From assembly GCA_963792675.1 (NCBI GenBank), contig CAWBWT010000005.1, forward strand, positions 1 to 64,000: 64,000 nt of DNA, given 5' to 3'. This stretch comes from JBBROS01 sp963792675 (GTDB lineage Bacteria > Pseudomonadota > Alphaproteobacteria > Acetobacterales > Acetobacteraceae). The position numbers were made by a program, and so were the translations under genes. The notes beneath the pieces were generated by a model. The model saw nothing but the letters and a program-made list of their open reading frames with translations. It had not been told where the DNA came from and ran no database searches. This document shows positions 18,168-26,908 of this stretch, piece after piece. How positions within the stretch are numbered: the stretch's first letter is position 1; every line of letters begins with the position of its first letter.

Positions 18168-18291
18168 TGCTGCTTCCTGCGGACGAGGGACGCGTGTCCC
18201 GCGAAGCAATGCAGGTCAGAGCAGCGCATGCGGGTCCGGCTTCTTCTAGTCCCGAATGATCGCATGCGACGGAAGAGGGGGGTCAGAAGTG

Positions 18292-18702
18292 ATGCGTCTC
18301 GTGGTCCCCATGCTGCTCGCCACCACGCTCGCGGCGGTCTGCGATGCGGCGACGCCCCGCGGCATGGATGCGTTCCGCTGGCAACGCCGCGTGATCCTGC
18401 TGTCCGCGCCCGTCGCCGACGACGCCCGGCTGCTCGAGCAACTGCGCATCCTGGCGGACTGGCGGCAAGCGGCCGAGGACCGGGACGTCACCGTCGTCCG
18501 GATCGTCGGGGGCGCAGTCGAGGGCGTGGACGACCGGGCGGAGGGGCTGCGCGAGCGCTACTCCCTGCCGCGCAACCAATTCGGCGTGGTGCTGATCGGC
18601 AAGGACGGGACCGTCGCGATCCGGTCCGGTGAGCCGTTAAACGGCGCCGATCTCACACGGACGATTGACGCCATGCCGATGCGGCGCGCCGGGCAGCGTT
18701 GA
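18292..18702 (+). CDS. DUF4174 domain protein, secreted
   Basis: A 136-residue protein with a Sec-type signal (MRLVVPMLLATTLAAVCDAA) followed by a DUF4174 domain: FRWQRRVILLSAPVADDARL, a central alpha/beta section and QFGVVLIGKDGTVAIRSGEP. The fold resembles thioredoxin-like proteins, but no CxxC is present. Start at 18292 puts the signal at the very N-terminus. Function unknown. Confidence 0.75.
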   Translation: MRLVVPMLLATTLAAVCDAATPRGMDAFRWQRRVILLSAPVADDARLLEQLRILADWRQAAEDRDVTVVRIVGGAVEGVDDRAEGLRERYSLPRNQFGVVLIGKDGTVAIRSGEPLNGADLTRTIDAMPMRRAGQR

Positions 18703-18858
18703 GCCCTGCAATCGACGCCGAAGACGGCTCTCTCCGACGCACAGTCGACGTGACGCGCGAACGTTACGGCCAGGGCCACTGCCCGAGGAATCCAGCCCGG
18801 CACAGACGTTTTTACTGCCAGTGCCACGATGCGGGCGACCCGGCCCGAGGAGACCACG

Positions 18859-19500
18859 GTGCCTCAGTCTCTGCTGTCCGATCTGCCCGTCCTTGACCCC
18901 TAGACCGGCGACATCAACGCAATCATCGAACCCGAAGGCAAGTCGCGACAAGTACGACTACGACGATGGCTCCGCCGCTTTCAGGCTTGCGGACCTCATG
19001 CCGGAGGGCAGCTCGTTCCCTTATGACTTCGGCTTCATACCTTCCACTCTGGGCGAGGACAGCGACCCGCTGGACGTCCTGGTGCTGATGGACGGGTCCG
19101 TCCCGGTCGGCTGCGTGCTGACCGTCCGGCTCATCGGGGTCATCGAGGCCAAGCAGCGCAAGGGAGACTGGATCAGGAACGACCGCCTCCTTGCGGTCGC
19201 GACCCCCGCCCGCACGCATGAGCACCTGGCGAACCTAGAGCATGATCCGACCAATCGGGGTCACCCATCGGATGCACATGCTCGCAAACTAAGGAGGCTA
19301 GAGCTCAAGCCTATCCATTTCGATCGGATTGGGCTCTATATGACCTCTGTCCCCACCTGCTCAATTGAGGTCGAGGCCGTCTTCGCGAACTATGACCGCC
19401 TGAACGGGAGGGGTTTAAGCCAGAAGATCGCGACGGTTCCAAGCGGGCCCGTAAGCTGGTCGACGTTCCGGCTCATCTCGGCTGCTACTTTCTTCCGTGC
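18859..19500 (+). pseudogene. Broken inorganic pyrophosphatase
   Basis: Family I pyrophosphatase remnants: a GTG start with SLLSDLPVLDP, then an in-frame TAG, TGDINAIIEPEGKSR, a one-base frameshift near 18940, DKYDYDDG, SSFPYDFGFIPSTLGEDSDP, LDVLVLMD, RLIGVIEA and RNDRLLAVA. The signature DxDPxD site survives as EDSDPLDVLVL. After ANLEHDPT there are roughly 30 foreign residues containing a 40-bp palindrome, then AVFANYDRLNGRG from the C-terminus, after which the frame drifts. A nonsense codon, a frameshift and an insertion together make this a true pseudogene. Confidence 0.8.
19299..19338. repeat. 40-bp palindromic repeat inside pyrophosphatase relic
   Basis: TAGAGCTCAA at 19299-19308 is inverted as TTGGGCTCTA at 19329-19338 (9 of 10 pairs). 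The right half shares 19 of 20 bases with 1331-1350 in opposite orientation. The position within the foreign segment of the pyrophosphatase relic suggests a small inserted repeat. Confidence 0.5.
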
Positions 19501-19507
19501 CGTTTAG

Positions 19508-19878
19508 GCACAACGCCTCCGTCGCCATGCATCCCACGCACGCTGGATCGGTGCAACGACGCCTTTTTGCGCGCGTCCACTCGAGCGCCTCTGAGCCGAA
19601 ACCCAAGTTAAGCGATAGTTAAATGTTGGCAGGGCATTTATCATAGCTTGGCCGTGCCGGCGGCCCATTGCTGAACAGCTAGTCACGTGTAGACCGCAGC
19701 AAGCGTGTTCCGCTGCGACTGGTCAGGTGGTTAGTCGTTAGTTTTGAATGACTTTGACGGCCACCATCATGCCAAAGCCGGTCTCGGCCGGATGGCCACG
19801 CGCGGCGCCTTATTGGACGTGCGACATACGTCCGGCTAGACAGCATGGAACGGCTGATCTGCCATCAAGGATGACGAC
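19508..19878. other. Intergenic, lower GC, no gene seen
   Basis: No recognisable coding sequence. AT-rich patches (19600-19650 and 19735-19770) could hold the promoter of the downstream glycosyltransferase gene; no clear operator is visible. Confidence 0.4.
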
Positions 19879-21057
19879 GTGCGAGTACTTATTGACGCGT
19901 ATTTCCTAGGCCGCCCGTTCGGCTACGGCCGGGTCGTGGGCGAGTTGTGTCGGGCGCTTGGCCGCAGCGCCGGCTTCCACGAGTTCGTTGCGGTGGTTAC
20001 GCAGGACGTCGATCTCGGAGAGCTGCCGAGCTATCCCAATATCACGTACGTTCAAGTTCCAAAGACGAATTTCGTGAACTGGGAGCAGAGACGCATTCCT
20101 CAGTTGGCGAAACGCCTGGGATGCGACGTCATCCACTTTCCCTATAACACATGCGCAGCGTATACTTACAAGATACCGAAGGTCGTCACGGTTCACGATC
20201 TGCTCTTCCTCAGCCAAGCAGTTCCGCTCCGGAATTTGAAGGGCAAAATCGCCCTGCTTTACTGGAAGAACAACTTTCGCTTCCTATCCCGCTACGCCAA
20301 CGAGGTCATTTCTGTTAGCGAGACCACCGCCCAGGATCTGCAACGCGACTTCCGGCTCCGGTCGACGGTCATCTATAACACGGTCGACGGGTTCACGTCC
20401 CTGCCAGCTCGCCGCATCGACGGCCCGCGCTATCTGCTTCACCGTGGCAGCACTCAGGAGTATCGCAACACCGGCCGGGTCATCGAGGCGTATCGCCAGG
20501 TTGCGGCGCTCACTCCGGACGTAGAACTTCGCATCATCGGCGTGCCGACGGGCGCCGACATTTGGAACGTGTCTGACCTTCCCCTGGTGCGCTTTCTCGA
20601 TCGGGTCACCGACCTCGAACTGGCCGATCTGTATGCGAACGCCAGCTGCGTGATCGCGGTCAGCACGACCGAGGGGTTTTGCTTGCCGATCATCGAGGCG
20701 TTCGGGTTCGACGTTCCGGTGGTGGCGTCCGGGGCCAATCCGATGAATGAGATCGCGGGCGGTGCGGCGCTGATTGCCAATCCGGACAGCGTCGACGAGA
20801 TCGCTGACCGGATTGCGCAGGTGCTGACCGTCGATGGCTTGGCCCACTCATTGGTGGAGAAGGGGCGAGACCGCCGTGCGGCCTTCGCCAGCGACCTGAT
20901 CGCGAGACAGCATGTCGAAGTGTACCAGCGCGCGGCCGCGACGAAGGCCAAGGTTTCGGGTGTTGGCGGCATCGGTCCGATGACCGCCGCCAACGAGGCG
21001 GGAAGCGATCCGTCCCGCCCAGGTGGACACGCGGCCGGTCCGGCTTCGGCGCGATAA
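19879..21057 (+). CDS. Family 4 glycosyltransferase
   Basis: A 392-residue GT-B glycosyltransferase starting at GTG 19879 (MRVLIDAYFLGRPFGYGRVV). The N-domain has VIHFPYNTCAAY and VVTVHDLLFLSQ; the C-domain has RYLLHRGSTQEYRNTGRVIE and the retaining E-x7-E site EGFCLPIIEAFGFDVPVVAS. It is cytoplasmic or membrane-associated and probably adds a sugar during exopolysaccharide or glycan synthesis. The last 40 residues are low-complexity. The 5' part of the gene is lower in GC than the rest, suggesting transfer. It converges with the glycosidase-like gene. Confidence 0.88.
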   Translation: MRVLIDAYFLGRPFGYGRVVGELCRALGRSAGFHEFVAVVTQDVDLGELPSYPNITYVQVPKTNFVNWEQRRIPQLAKRLGCDVIHFPYNTCAAYTYKIPKVVTVHDLLFLSQAVPLRNLKGKIALLYWKNNFRFLSRYANEVISVSETTAQDLQRDFRLRSTVIYNTVDGFTSLPARRIDGPRYLLHRGSTQEYRNTGRVIEAYRQVAALTPDVELRIIGVPTGADIWNVSDLPLVRFLDRVTDLELADLYANASCVIAVSTTEGFCLPIIEAFGFDVPVVASGANPMNEIAGGAALIANPDSVDEIADRIAQVLTVDGLAHSLVEKGRDRRAAFASDLIARQHVEVYQRAAATKAKVSGVGGIGPMTAANEAGSDPSRPGGHAAGPASAR

Positions 21058-21063
21058 GAGAAA

Positions 21064-21092
21064 CCCGGCAGCGCCATTGAGGCGCCGCCGGG
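21064..21092. terminator. Bidirectional terminator hairpin
   Basis: CCCGGC-A-GCGCC pairs with GGCGC-C-GCCGGG around loop ATTGA between two convergent genes. The stem is 11 bp with one mismatch. Confidence 0.65.
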
Positions 21093-21098
21093 GCCGGC

Positions 21099-24000
21099 TC
21101 AGGCGAACAGGACGTTGGCGGGCACCAATGCCGCGGCGTTGGTCAGCTTGATCACGTCGTGGATGGCGCCGGATGCCGAGTTGGCGGTCCAGGTGGTGCT
21201 GTCCACCTGGGTCAGCGTCGCCCCGGTGCCGTAGCCCTTCAGCTCCAGGAAGTCGCCGGCGGTCAGGCTGGGCTTGAAGTTGGTGATCGTGTCGCCGTTG
21301 GACGTGCCGGCATGCAGCACGAACACGTCCCGCACGGTGCCGCCGGTCAGCGTCTTGCCGGCCGTGGCGCCGCCGTCGATCGTGACCGCCTTGGCCGCCG
21401 TCACGAACGCCAGCGTCGGGTTGCTGGCCAGGGTGGCCGGGCCGATCACCGCCGGCGTGGTGAAGCTCTGGCTGCCGGGCGCCATCAGCGACAAGCCGAC
21501 CGCCTTGGTCACGCCGCCCGCGGTGAAGTTGTCGACATACAGGTTGCGGTCGGTCGCCGCGGTGCCGCCCCAGGCGTCGTTGAGGAAGCTGACGCTGACG
21601 CTGTGCGGCCCGGCGCCGAACGCGCCCAGCACGTTGAACATCTGGCTTTTGCCCGCGGCATGCGACGCGGTCGCGGTCTGGGTGCCGCCGATCTGGACCC
21701 CGTCCACCGCAATGGTGAACTGGGCGTCGCCTTGGTAGGCGTCCTCGGACAGGCCGACGACGATGCTGCCGGCGCCGCTGCCGATCGTGGTCACGCTCGA
21801 GGTGAGTGTCGCCGCGAAGCTCTGGCTGCCGTTGGACAGGAGGGCCGCGTTCGGGGTGGTCGTGGTGCCGCCCGCGGCGACGGTGTCGACATACAGGTTG
21901 CGGTCGGTGGCCGCGCTGCCGCCATAAAGGTCGTTGAGGAAGCTGACCGCGACGGTATGCGCGCCGGCCGCCCAGTTGCCCTTGAGGGTGAAGGCCTGGC
22001 TCTGGCCCGCGGCGTGCGAGGCGGTGGCGGTCTGGGTGCCGCCGATCTGGGCGCCGTCGACCGAGACGGTGAACTGCGCGTCGCCCTGATAGGCGTCCTC
22101 GGACACACCGACGACGATGCTGCTGCTGCCCGAGCCCAGCGTCACCGGCGCCGCCGCCGGCACCACGACCGGCGGCGTCGGCAGGGTTGCCGTGAAGCTT
22201 TGGCTGCCGTTGCCGTAGAGCGGTGCGCCCGGCACGGTGGTCGTGCCGGCGGTGACGCCGTCGACATACAGGTTGCGGTCGGCCGTGCCGCCGCCGCCAT
22301 AGAGGTCGTTGAGGAAGCTGACCACGACGGTATGCGCGCCGGCCGCCCAGTTGCCCTTGAGGGTGAAGGCCTGGCTCTGGCCCGCGGCGTGCGAGGCGGT
22401 GGCGGTCTGAGTGCTGCCGACCTGGGCGCCGTCGACCGACACGGTGAACTGCGCGTCACCCTGGAATGCGTCCTCGGACACACCGACGACGATGCTGCTG
22501 CTGCCCGACCCCAGCGTCACCGGCGCCGCCACCGGCGACACCACGACCGGGGGCGGCGGCAGGGTCGCCGTGAAGCTTTGGCTGCCGTTGCCGTAGAGCG
22601 GCGCGCCCGGCACGGTGGTCGTGCCGGCGGTGACGCCGTCGACGTACAGGTTGCGGTCGGCCGTGCCGCCGCCGCCATAGAGGTCGTTGAGGAAGCTGAC
22701 CACGACGGTATGCGCGCCGGCCGCCCAGCTGCCTTTGAGGGTGAAGGCCTGGCTCTGCCCCGCGGCATGCGAGGCGGTGGCGGTCTGGGTGCCGCCGACC
22801 TGGGCGCCGTCGACCGAAACGGTGAACTGCGCGTCGCCTCCATAGGCGTCCTCGGACACACCGACGACGATGCTGCTGCTGCCCGACCCCAGCGTCACCG
22901 CACCCGAAGCGGTCGTGGTCACGGGGTTCGTCACTGGCGGCAGCGAAGTGACCCCGCCTGTGACCGACGTCACCGTACCCGGGTTGGTGATGATCGGGGT
23001 CGTGCCGCCGACCGGCGACACCTCGATGATCAGCGGGTCGGTCCCCAGTGCCACGTTCACCGAGCTTACGTTCTGGTAGGTGGCGATCGCCGTGGTCCCC
23101 GCGACCGGGTCGAACACCTTGACGTTATAGGTGCCGCCGAGCGCGACCGTCGCGTTCTGGGCGGCGACGCCGCTCGCCTGGCCAGTGGCCGCATTATAGA
23201 ATTGCGGCTCGTACCAGAGCGCGATGTCGGTGCTGCCGTTCGACTTGGCGAATGACGTGTTGAACGTGTTGTCGGTGTTGACGCCGCTCACGGTGTAGTT
23301 GAGGGCCGTGGTCGCGAACGTGGCCGAATTGCTTCCGGTGTCGGCCAGGATGCTGGTCAAATTATGCACGTCAACGGCCGACTGCTTGGCGGTGCCGTCG
23401 TTGGTGAACATTCCGTAATGATTCTCGGAATACGGCGCGCCGGTGTCGAATCCGTTGTCCTCGAGTTGGTAGACGTAAGTCTTGACGACGCCCTTGGCCG
23501 CGTTCTCCAGCAGGCTGTCCATGATCCACTTGGCCTGGACGTCCTGGGTCACTCCTGAATTGCCGTCGAAATCCGTGTAGTTGCCGGTTTCGGTCATCAT
23601 CACCGGCTTACCGGTGACCGTGGTGACGCTGGTGCGGGCGTAGTCCAGCATGTAGTACGGCGGCACCCCCTGGCCGGCATAGCCGTGCACGTTGCCGTAG
23701 TCGGCGTATTGGCTGATGTCGCCGAAACCGGTGACGCTGCCGCCCACGCTCAGCGAAAAGCCGAGCACGCCGACGCCGTTCAGCCGGGCATCGGAATGCA
23801 CGGCGGCATAGAGGTCCTTCTGCAAAGCAATTGCGGCGTTGACGCCGCTCTGCCCGTTATAATTGGCAAGCGGGTCGGTGTTGATCTCGTTCGGACCCTC
23901 GACGGTGCGCACATAGGGGGCAATGCTGTCGATCATGCTCATGTCGCTGGCGAGATTGATCGCGGCCCCGTGGTTCACGAACGGAACGACGTCGAACTTG

Positions 24001-24203
24001 ATGCCCTGCTGGCCGAGCGAGGTGTAGGTGCTCAGCGTTCCGGCCTGGTCGTAGGGCGCAAGCACGCGCATGTTATCGATGCCGAGATACCGCATCTGTC
24101 CGATAACGTCGGACTTGGCATAGGTCGAACCGGCTTGATCGATATGCGCGTTGACGCCGATCGACTCGATAAAGTCGCTGGCGCGCATCGTCGCTGCTGA
24201 CAT
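21099..24203 (-). CDS. Glycosidase-like protein with CBM-like repeats and RTX-like tail
   Basis: A 1034-residue protein. Residues about 10-310 look like a TIM-barrel glycosidase (GH39/GH5-like clan A): GVNAHIDQAG, a candidate acid/base Glu in VRTVEGPNEINTDP and a candidate nucleophile in KPVMMTETGNYTD. Four tandem modules of about 110-125 residues follow (nt about 22905 down to 21466), each with SSIVVGVSEDAYQGDAQFTV, HAAGQSQAFTLKG and DRNLYVDGV; they resemble CBM36/CBM60-type Ca-dependent carbohydrate-binding modules. The last 100 residues resemble RTX/serralysin-type C-termini (DVFVLHAGTSNGDTITNFKP). There is no Sec signal, so type I secretion is likely. ATG 24203 is chosen because the barrel starts at once. 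The target polysaccharide is unknown. Confidence 0.78.
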   Translation of the reverse strand: MSAATMRASDFIESIGVNAHIDQAGSTYAKSDVIGQMRYLGIDNMRVLAPYDQAGTLSTYTSLGQQGIKFDVVPFVNHGAAINLASDMSMIDSIAPYVRTVEGPNEINTDPLANYNGQSGVNAAIALQKDLYAAVHSDARLNGVGVLGFSLSVGGSVTGFGDISQYADYGNVHGYAGQGVPPYYMLDYARTSVTTVTGKPVMMTETGNYTDFDGNSGVTQDVQAKWIMDSLLENAAKGVVKTYVYQLEDNGFDTGAPYSENHYGMFTNDGTAKQSAVDVHNLTSILADTGSNSATFATTALNYTVSGVNTDNTFNTSFAKSNGSTDIALWYEPQFYNAATGQASGVAAQNATVALGGTYNVKVFDPVAGTTAIATYQNVSSVNVALGTDPLIIEVSPVGGTTPIITNPGTVTSVTGGVTSLPPVTNPVTTTASGAVTLGSGSSSIVVGVSEDAYGGDAQFTVSVDGAQVGGTQTATASHAAGQSQAFTLKGSWAAGAHTVVVSFLNDLYGGGGTADRNLYVDGVTAGTTTVPGAPLYGNGSQSFTATLPPPPVVVSPVAAPVTLGSGSSSIVVGVSEDAFQGDAQFTVSVDGAQVGSTQTATASHAAGQSQAFTLKGNWAAGAHTVVVSFLNDLYGGGGTADRNLYVDGVTAGTTTVPGAPLYGNGSQSFTATLPTPPVVVPAAAPVTLGSGSSSIVVGVSEDAYQGDAQFTVSVDGAQIGGTQTATASHAAGQSQAFTLKGNWAAGAHTVAVSFLNDLYGGSAATDRNLYVDTVAAGGTTTTPNAALLSNGSQSFAATLTSSVTTIGSGAGSIVVGLSEDAYQGDAQFTIAVDGVQIGGTQTATASHAAGKSQMFNVLGAFGAGPHSVSVSFLNDAWGGTAATDRNLYVDNFTAGGVTKAVGLSLMAPGSQSFTTPAVIGPATLASNPTLAFVTAAKAVTIDGGATAGKTLTGGTVRDVFVLHAGTSNGDTITNFKPSLTAGDFLELKGYGTGATLTQVDSTTWTANSASGAIHDVIKLTNAAALVPANVLFA
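21466..22905 (-). repeat. Four tandem coding repeats of about 330-375 bp
   Basis: Units lie at about 22530-22905, 22155-22527, 21800-22150 and 21466-21795. The first three are nearly identical in DNA (for example the shared stretch encoding DRNLYVDGVTAGTTTVPGAP), while the fourth has diverged. Near-identity points to recent duplication or gene conversion, and to possible copy-number variation and assembly collapse. Confidence 0.8.
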
Positions 24204-24226
24204 GAAAACCGCTCCCGAAAACGTGA

Positions 24227-24241
24227 TGCATTTGTAATGCA
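24227..24241. promoter_or_regulatory. Palindrome upstream of glycosidase-like gene
   Basis: TGCATT-TGT-AATGCA is a perfect 6-bp inverted repeat 23-38 bp before the start codon at 24203, in an AT-rich leader. It could be an operator or a leader hairpin; no regulator can be assigned. Confidence 0.35.
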
Positions 24242-24441
24242 CGTTTGCCGGGTAAGCTGTCGATTAATAGACTGTCGCCAAATGTCGGCTTCCGTTAGTC
24301 CGACCATGACAAACATTTCATACAGATCGTAACTTTAAGACTGATACTCTCAAAAACTATGGTCAGAAAAGGCTCTGTTCGAAACCGGATCAAATGATGA
24401 TTGGCAAAAGGTCATGGCCTGCTTCGGGTGCTGGAATTTGT

Positions 24442-25023
24442 TTAGCGGCAGACCGCAAACAACCATACGCGACCAGCCGTCAGCCTGATGAGGGCTTCCG
24501 CCGGCAACTGCACACCGTGGAGCAGCACGAACACGACGAGGCAGAGCTCTCCGACCCAGCGGAGCCGGAACGACGAGGGCGGCGACCCGGCAAGCCGAAC
24601 CGTCAGCAGCGCGCCGGTCAATCCCAGCAAGCCGCCCATCGTCACATCGGCCGAGGTGTGCACGTGAAGCAGGATCCGGGTTCCGCCGATCACCAGCGCG
24701 ACCAGGACCGGGCACGCCAGCATCAAGCGCATCGAGCCGCCGAACCGGCGCACGGCCAGTGCGAGCAGGCCGCCGTAGATCGCCGTCGCGGCGGCGGTAT
24801 GGCCGCTCGGGCTGCGGAGCGACGGCAGCGACGGCAGGACGCCGCACGCGAGCAGCGCGATTTTCAGCAGGAACACCACGATCAGGCAGCTGCCGACGCC
24901 GGCTGTCCAGGCAAGCGCGCCGCGACGCCACCCCGTTGCTTCGAGCAGCAGCCCGACTCCGAGTGCCAGAGGCAACAGAACCGCTTCGTCGCCGAACCCG
25001 GTGATGAAGGCCGCAATCGACAT
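24442..25023 (-). CDS. PAP2-family phosphatase, membrane
   Basis: A 193-residue polytopic membrane protein of the PAP2/lipid phosphatase superfamily. Motif 2 is SLRSPSGHTAAATA and motif 3 GGTRILLHVHTSADVTMGG; motif 1 is weak (LLKIALLACG). The active site would face the periplasm and remove phosphate from a lipid such as undecaprenyl pyrophosphate or phosphatidate. ATG 25023 has GGTGAG upstream; a GTG at 25035 is an alternative. It lies 42 bp after galE on the same strand and is probably co-transcribed. Confidence 0.82.
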   Translation of the reverse strand: MSIAAFITGFGDEAVLLPLALGVGLLLEATGWRRGALAWTAGVGSCLIVVFLLKIALLACGVLPSLPSLRSPSGHTAAATAIYGGLLALAVRRFGGSMRLMLACPVLVALVIGGTRILLHVHTSADVTMGGLLGLTGALLTVRLAGSPPSSFRLRWVGELCLVVFVLLHGVQLPAEALIRLTAGRVWLFAVCR

Positions 25024-25065
25024 AAGACTACTCACCAGGCCCGGGTGGCCGCGGCCCGGCGGGCG

Positions 25066-26052
25066 TCAATCGTAGCCGTTCGGGTGCGCCTGCCGCCAGG
25101 CCGCCGCGGTGCCGACCATGTCGTCCAAGGCGGCATGCCGGGGAGTCCAGCCGGCCTCGTCCCGAATCCGCTGCGACGAAGCCACCAGGATCGCGGGGTC
25201 TCCCGGGCGGCGGTCGCCGTACTCGGCCGGGACCGGCCGTCCCAGGACCCGTCCGACCGACTCCACGACCTCGCGCACCGAGTGCCCGGCGCCATTGCCG
25301 AGGTTGTAGGTGACGCTGCGCCGGTCGAGCTGGGCGAGCGCCCGCACATGCGCGTCGGCAAGGTCCGTGACATGGACGTAGTCGCGGATGCAGGTGCCGT
25401 CCGGTGTCGGATAGTCCGTGCCGAAGACGGTCAAGGGCGGTCGCCGGCCGAGCGCCGCATCGATCGCGATCGGGATCAGGTGGGTTTCCGGGTTGTGGTC
25501 CTCGCCGAGCCGGCCGCCCGGGTCGGCGCCGGCCGCGTTGAAGTAACGCAGGCAGGCGCTGCGCAGACCGTGCTGGCGGTCGGCCCAGAACAGCGCCCGC
25601 TCGATCATCAGCTTGCTTTCGCCATACGGCGACGAGGGCGCGATCCGGGCGTCCTCCTTGATCGGGATCTCGTCGGGCTCGCCGAACAGGTTCGCCGTCG
25701 AACTCAGCACGAACCGGCCGATGCCGTGGCGGATGCAGGCATCGACCAGCCGGATCCCGGTGGCGCCGTTGTCGGTCAGATAGCGCATCGGCTCGCGCAT
25801 GCTTTCGCCGACCAGCGACAGTGCGGCGAAATGCAGCACGCCGTCCCAGGGACCGCGGGCGAGTTGGGCGTCGAGCACGGCGGCGTCGGCCAAGTCGGCC
25901 TCGACCAGCGTCACGCCGTCCGGCACGGCCGCGCGGTGCCCTTGCCGCAGGTTGTCGATGACCACGATCTCCGCACCCTGCTCGCGCAAGGCCAATACGA
26001 CGTGGCTGCCGACATAGCCGGCGCCGCCTGTCACGAGATACCTGCCTGCCAT
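25066..26052 (-). CDS. galE: UDP-glucose 4-epimerase
   Basis: A 328-residue short-chain dehydrogenase-type epimerase interconverting UDP-glucose and UDP-galactose in the cytoplasm. It has YLVTGGAGYVGSHVVLALRE for NAD binding, LHFAALSLVGESM, FVLSSTANLFGEPDE and the catalytic YxxxK in SSPYGESK (Tyr about 143), then RYFNAAGADPGG and the C-terminal RRPGDPAILVAS. ATG 26052 has GGAG 9 nt upstream; ATG 26058 is also possible. It supplies sugar nucleotides, in keeping with the nearby glycosyltransferase and PAP2 genes. Confidence 0.93.
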   Translation of the reverse strand: MAGRYLVTGGAGYVGSHVVLALREQGAEIVVIDNLRQGHRAAVPDGVTLVEADLADAAVLDAQLARGPWDGVLHFAALSLVGESMREPMRYLTDNGATGIRLVDACIRHGIGRFVLSSTANLFGEPDEIPIKEDARIAPSSPYGESKLMIERALFWADRQHGLRSACLRYFNAAGADPGGRLGEDHNPETHLIPIAIDAALGRRPPLTVFGTDYPTPDGTCIRDYVHVTDLADAHVRALAQLDRRSVTYNLGNGAGHSVREVVESVGRVLGRPVPAEYGDRRPGDPAILVASSQRIRDEAGWTPRHAALDDMVGTAAAWRQAHPNGYD

Positions 26053-26176
26053 GATCATCCGCTCCGCTGCACGCAGACCGGTCAATGGACGATTTACCCG
26101 CGCTCGCCAACCTTTCGCGTCGGTCTGAGGTTGGCGGCTGGACCGAAGCGCCCGATTGCCTTTAGGACGCTTTGGC

Positions 26177-26551
26177 TCAAGACGGGGCGCGGTGGACCCC
26201 GCTAGGCGTTCCGACCGAGACATGCTGGTTCGGCGTCTTCCCCTCGGTCCGATGCTGCGCACGCCGCCGTGATTTCGCCAGCAGCCGCAGCACCGCCGCC
26301 ATGCCGGCCGCCGTCAAGGCCGGCATCATCACCAGCTCCGCCAAGCGCAGCTGCCGCAGGTCGCCGACCGTCCAGATGCCAGCTTGCGCCAGCGTCGCCG
26401 CCGCGCTGCGCGGGAGCCCGCGGCGGATCCAAAGGTCACGCACCTTGGCGACCGCGTGAACGTTTGACACGCGCCGACCGTCGTCGGCGTTGCCGTCATC
26501 GAGGCTGACCGGACCGAGTTCGCCCGGCGTTTCGGCATGTCCGTCACGCAT
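26177..26551 (-). CDS. Small protein with alpha-CTD-like helix-hairpin-helix
   Basis: A 124-residue basic protein. The middle section (WIRRGLPRSAAATLAQAGIW, then TVGDLRQLRLAELVMMPALT) resembles the C-terminal domain of RNA polymerase alpha and other helix-hairpin-helix folds that bind DNA or proteins. The tails are low-complexity. The ribosome binding site is weak. It lies upstream of galE on the same strand. Whether it is a DNA-binding regulator is not known. Confidence 0.5.
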   Translation of the reverse strand: MRDGHAETPGELGPVSLDDGNADDGRRVSNVHAVAKVRDLWIRRGLPRSAAATLAQAGIWTVGDLRQLRLAELVMMPALTAAGMAAVLRLLAKSRRRAQHRTEGKTPNQHVSVGTPSGVHRAPS

Positions 26552-26908
26552 GGGTTCGCCCCAAACGGATCGACCGTTGGATCGGCGTACGAGTTGAAAG
26601 CGGTCGGCGCCGCGGGGTCATCATCAGCTGAATCCTTGGTGGTAAGAGTCGGACATCACATTCTAGACGCTTTGACCCCTGGTTTTCATCCCGTGATAGT
26701 TGCGCCGTCGATGATCGGACCTGCGTAACGTGTTCGCAGCAATGCGGTCGTCGTGCACCAACCGGGCAGAAGCTGCATCTGGCGCACCGGAGCTCACGAC
26801 CGGCAGTCGCTCGGACCAGCCGCCGCCTCTGGCGCTGCCTGCATGCAGGCAGTCGAGTGCCGAATGTTCGTGGCAGCGAGGCGGACCGAAGGATCCGCCG
26901 GCGTGCTG
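26552..26908. other. Intergenic, no gene seen
   Basis: Short overlapping frames lack family signatures and ribosome binding sites. No strong repeat or hairpin was noticed. Confidence 0.4.

Noticed and set aside
21466..22905. Regular repeats considered as a CRISPR array
   Set aside because: Units are about 350 bp, continuous and coding, without short repeats and unique spacers. No cas genes were seen in the window.
21159..23255. Open frame of 698 codons opposite the glycosidase-like gene
   Set aside because: Repetitive Arg/Gly/Ala-rich translation mirrors the tandem modules on the other strand; no family signature.
24394..26205. Open frame of 603 codons opposite PAP2 and galE
   Set aside because: It spans two well-supported genes on the other strand and has no recognisable domain.
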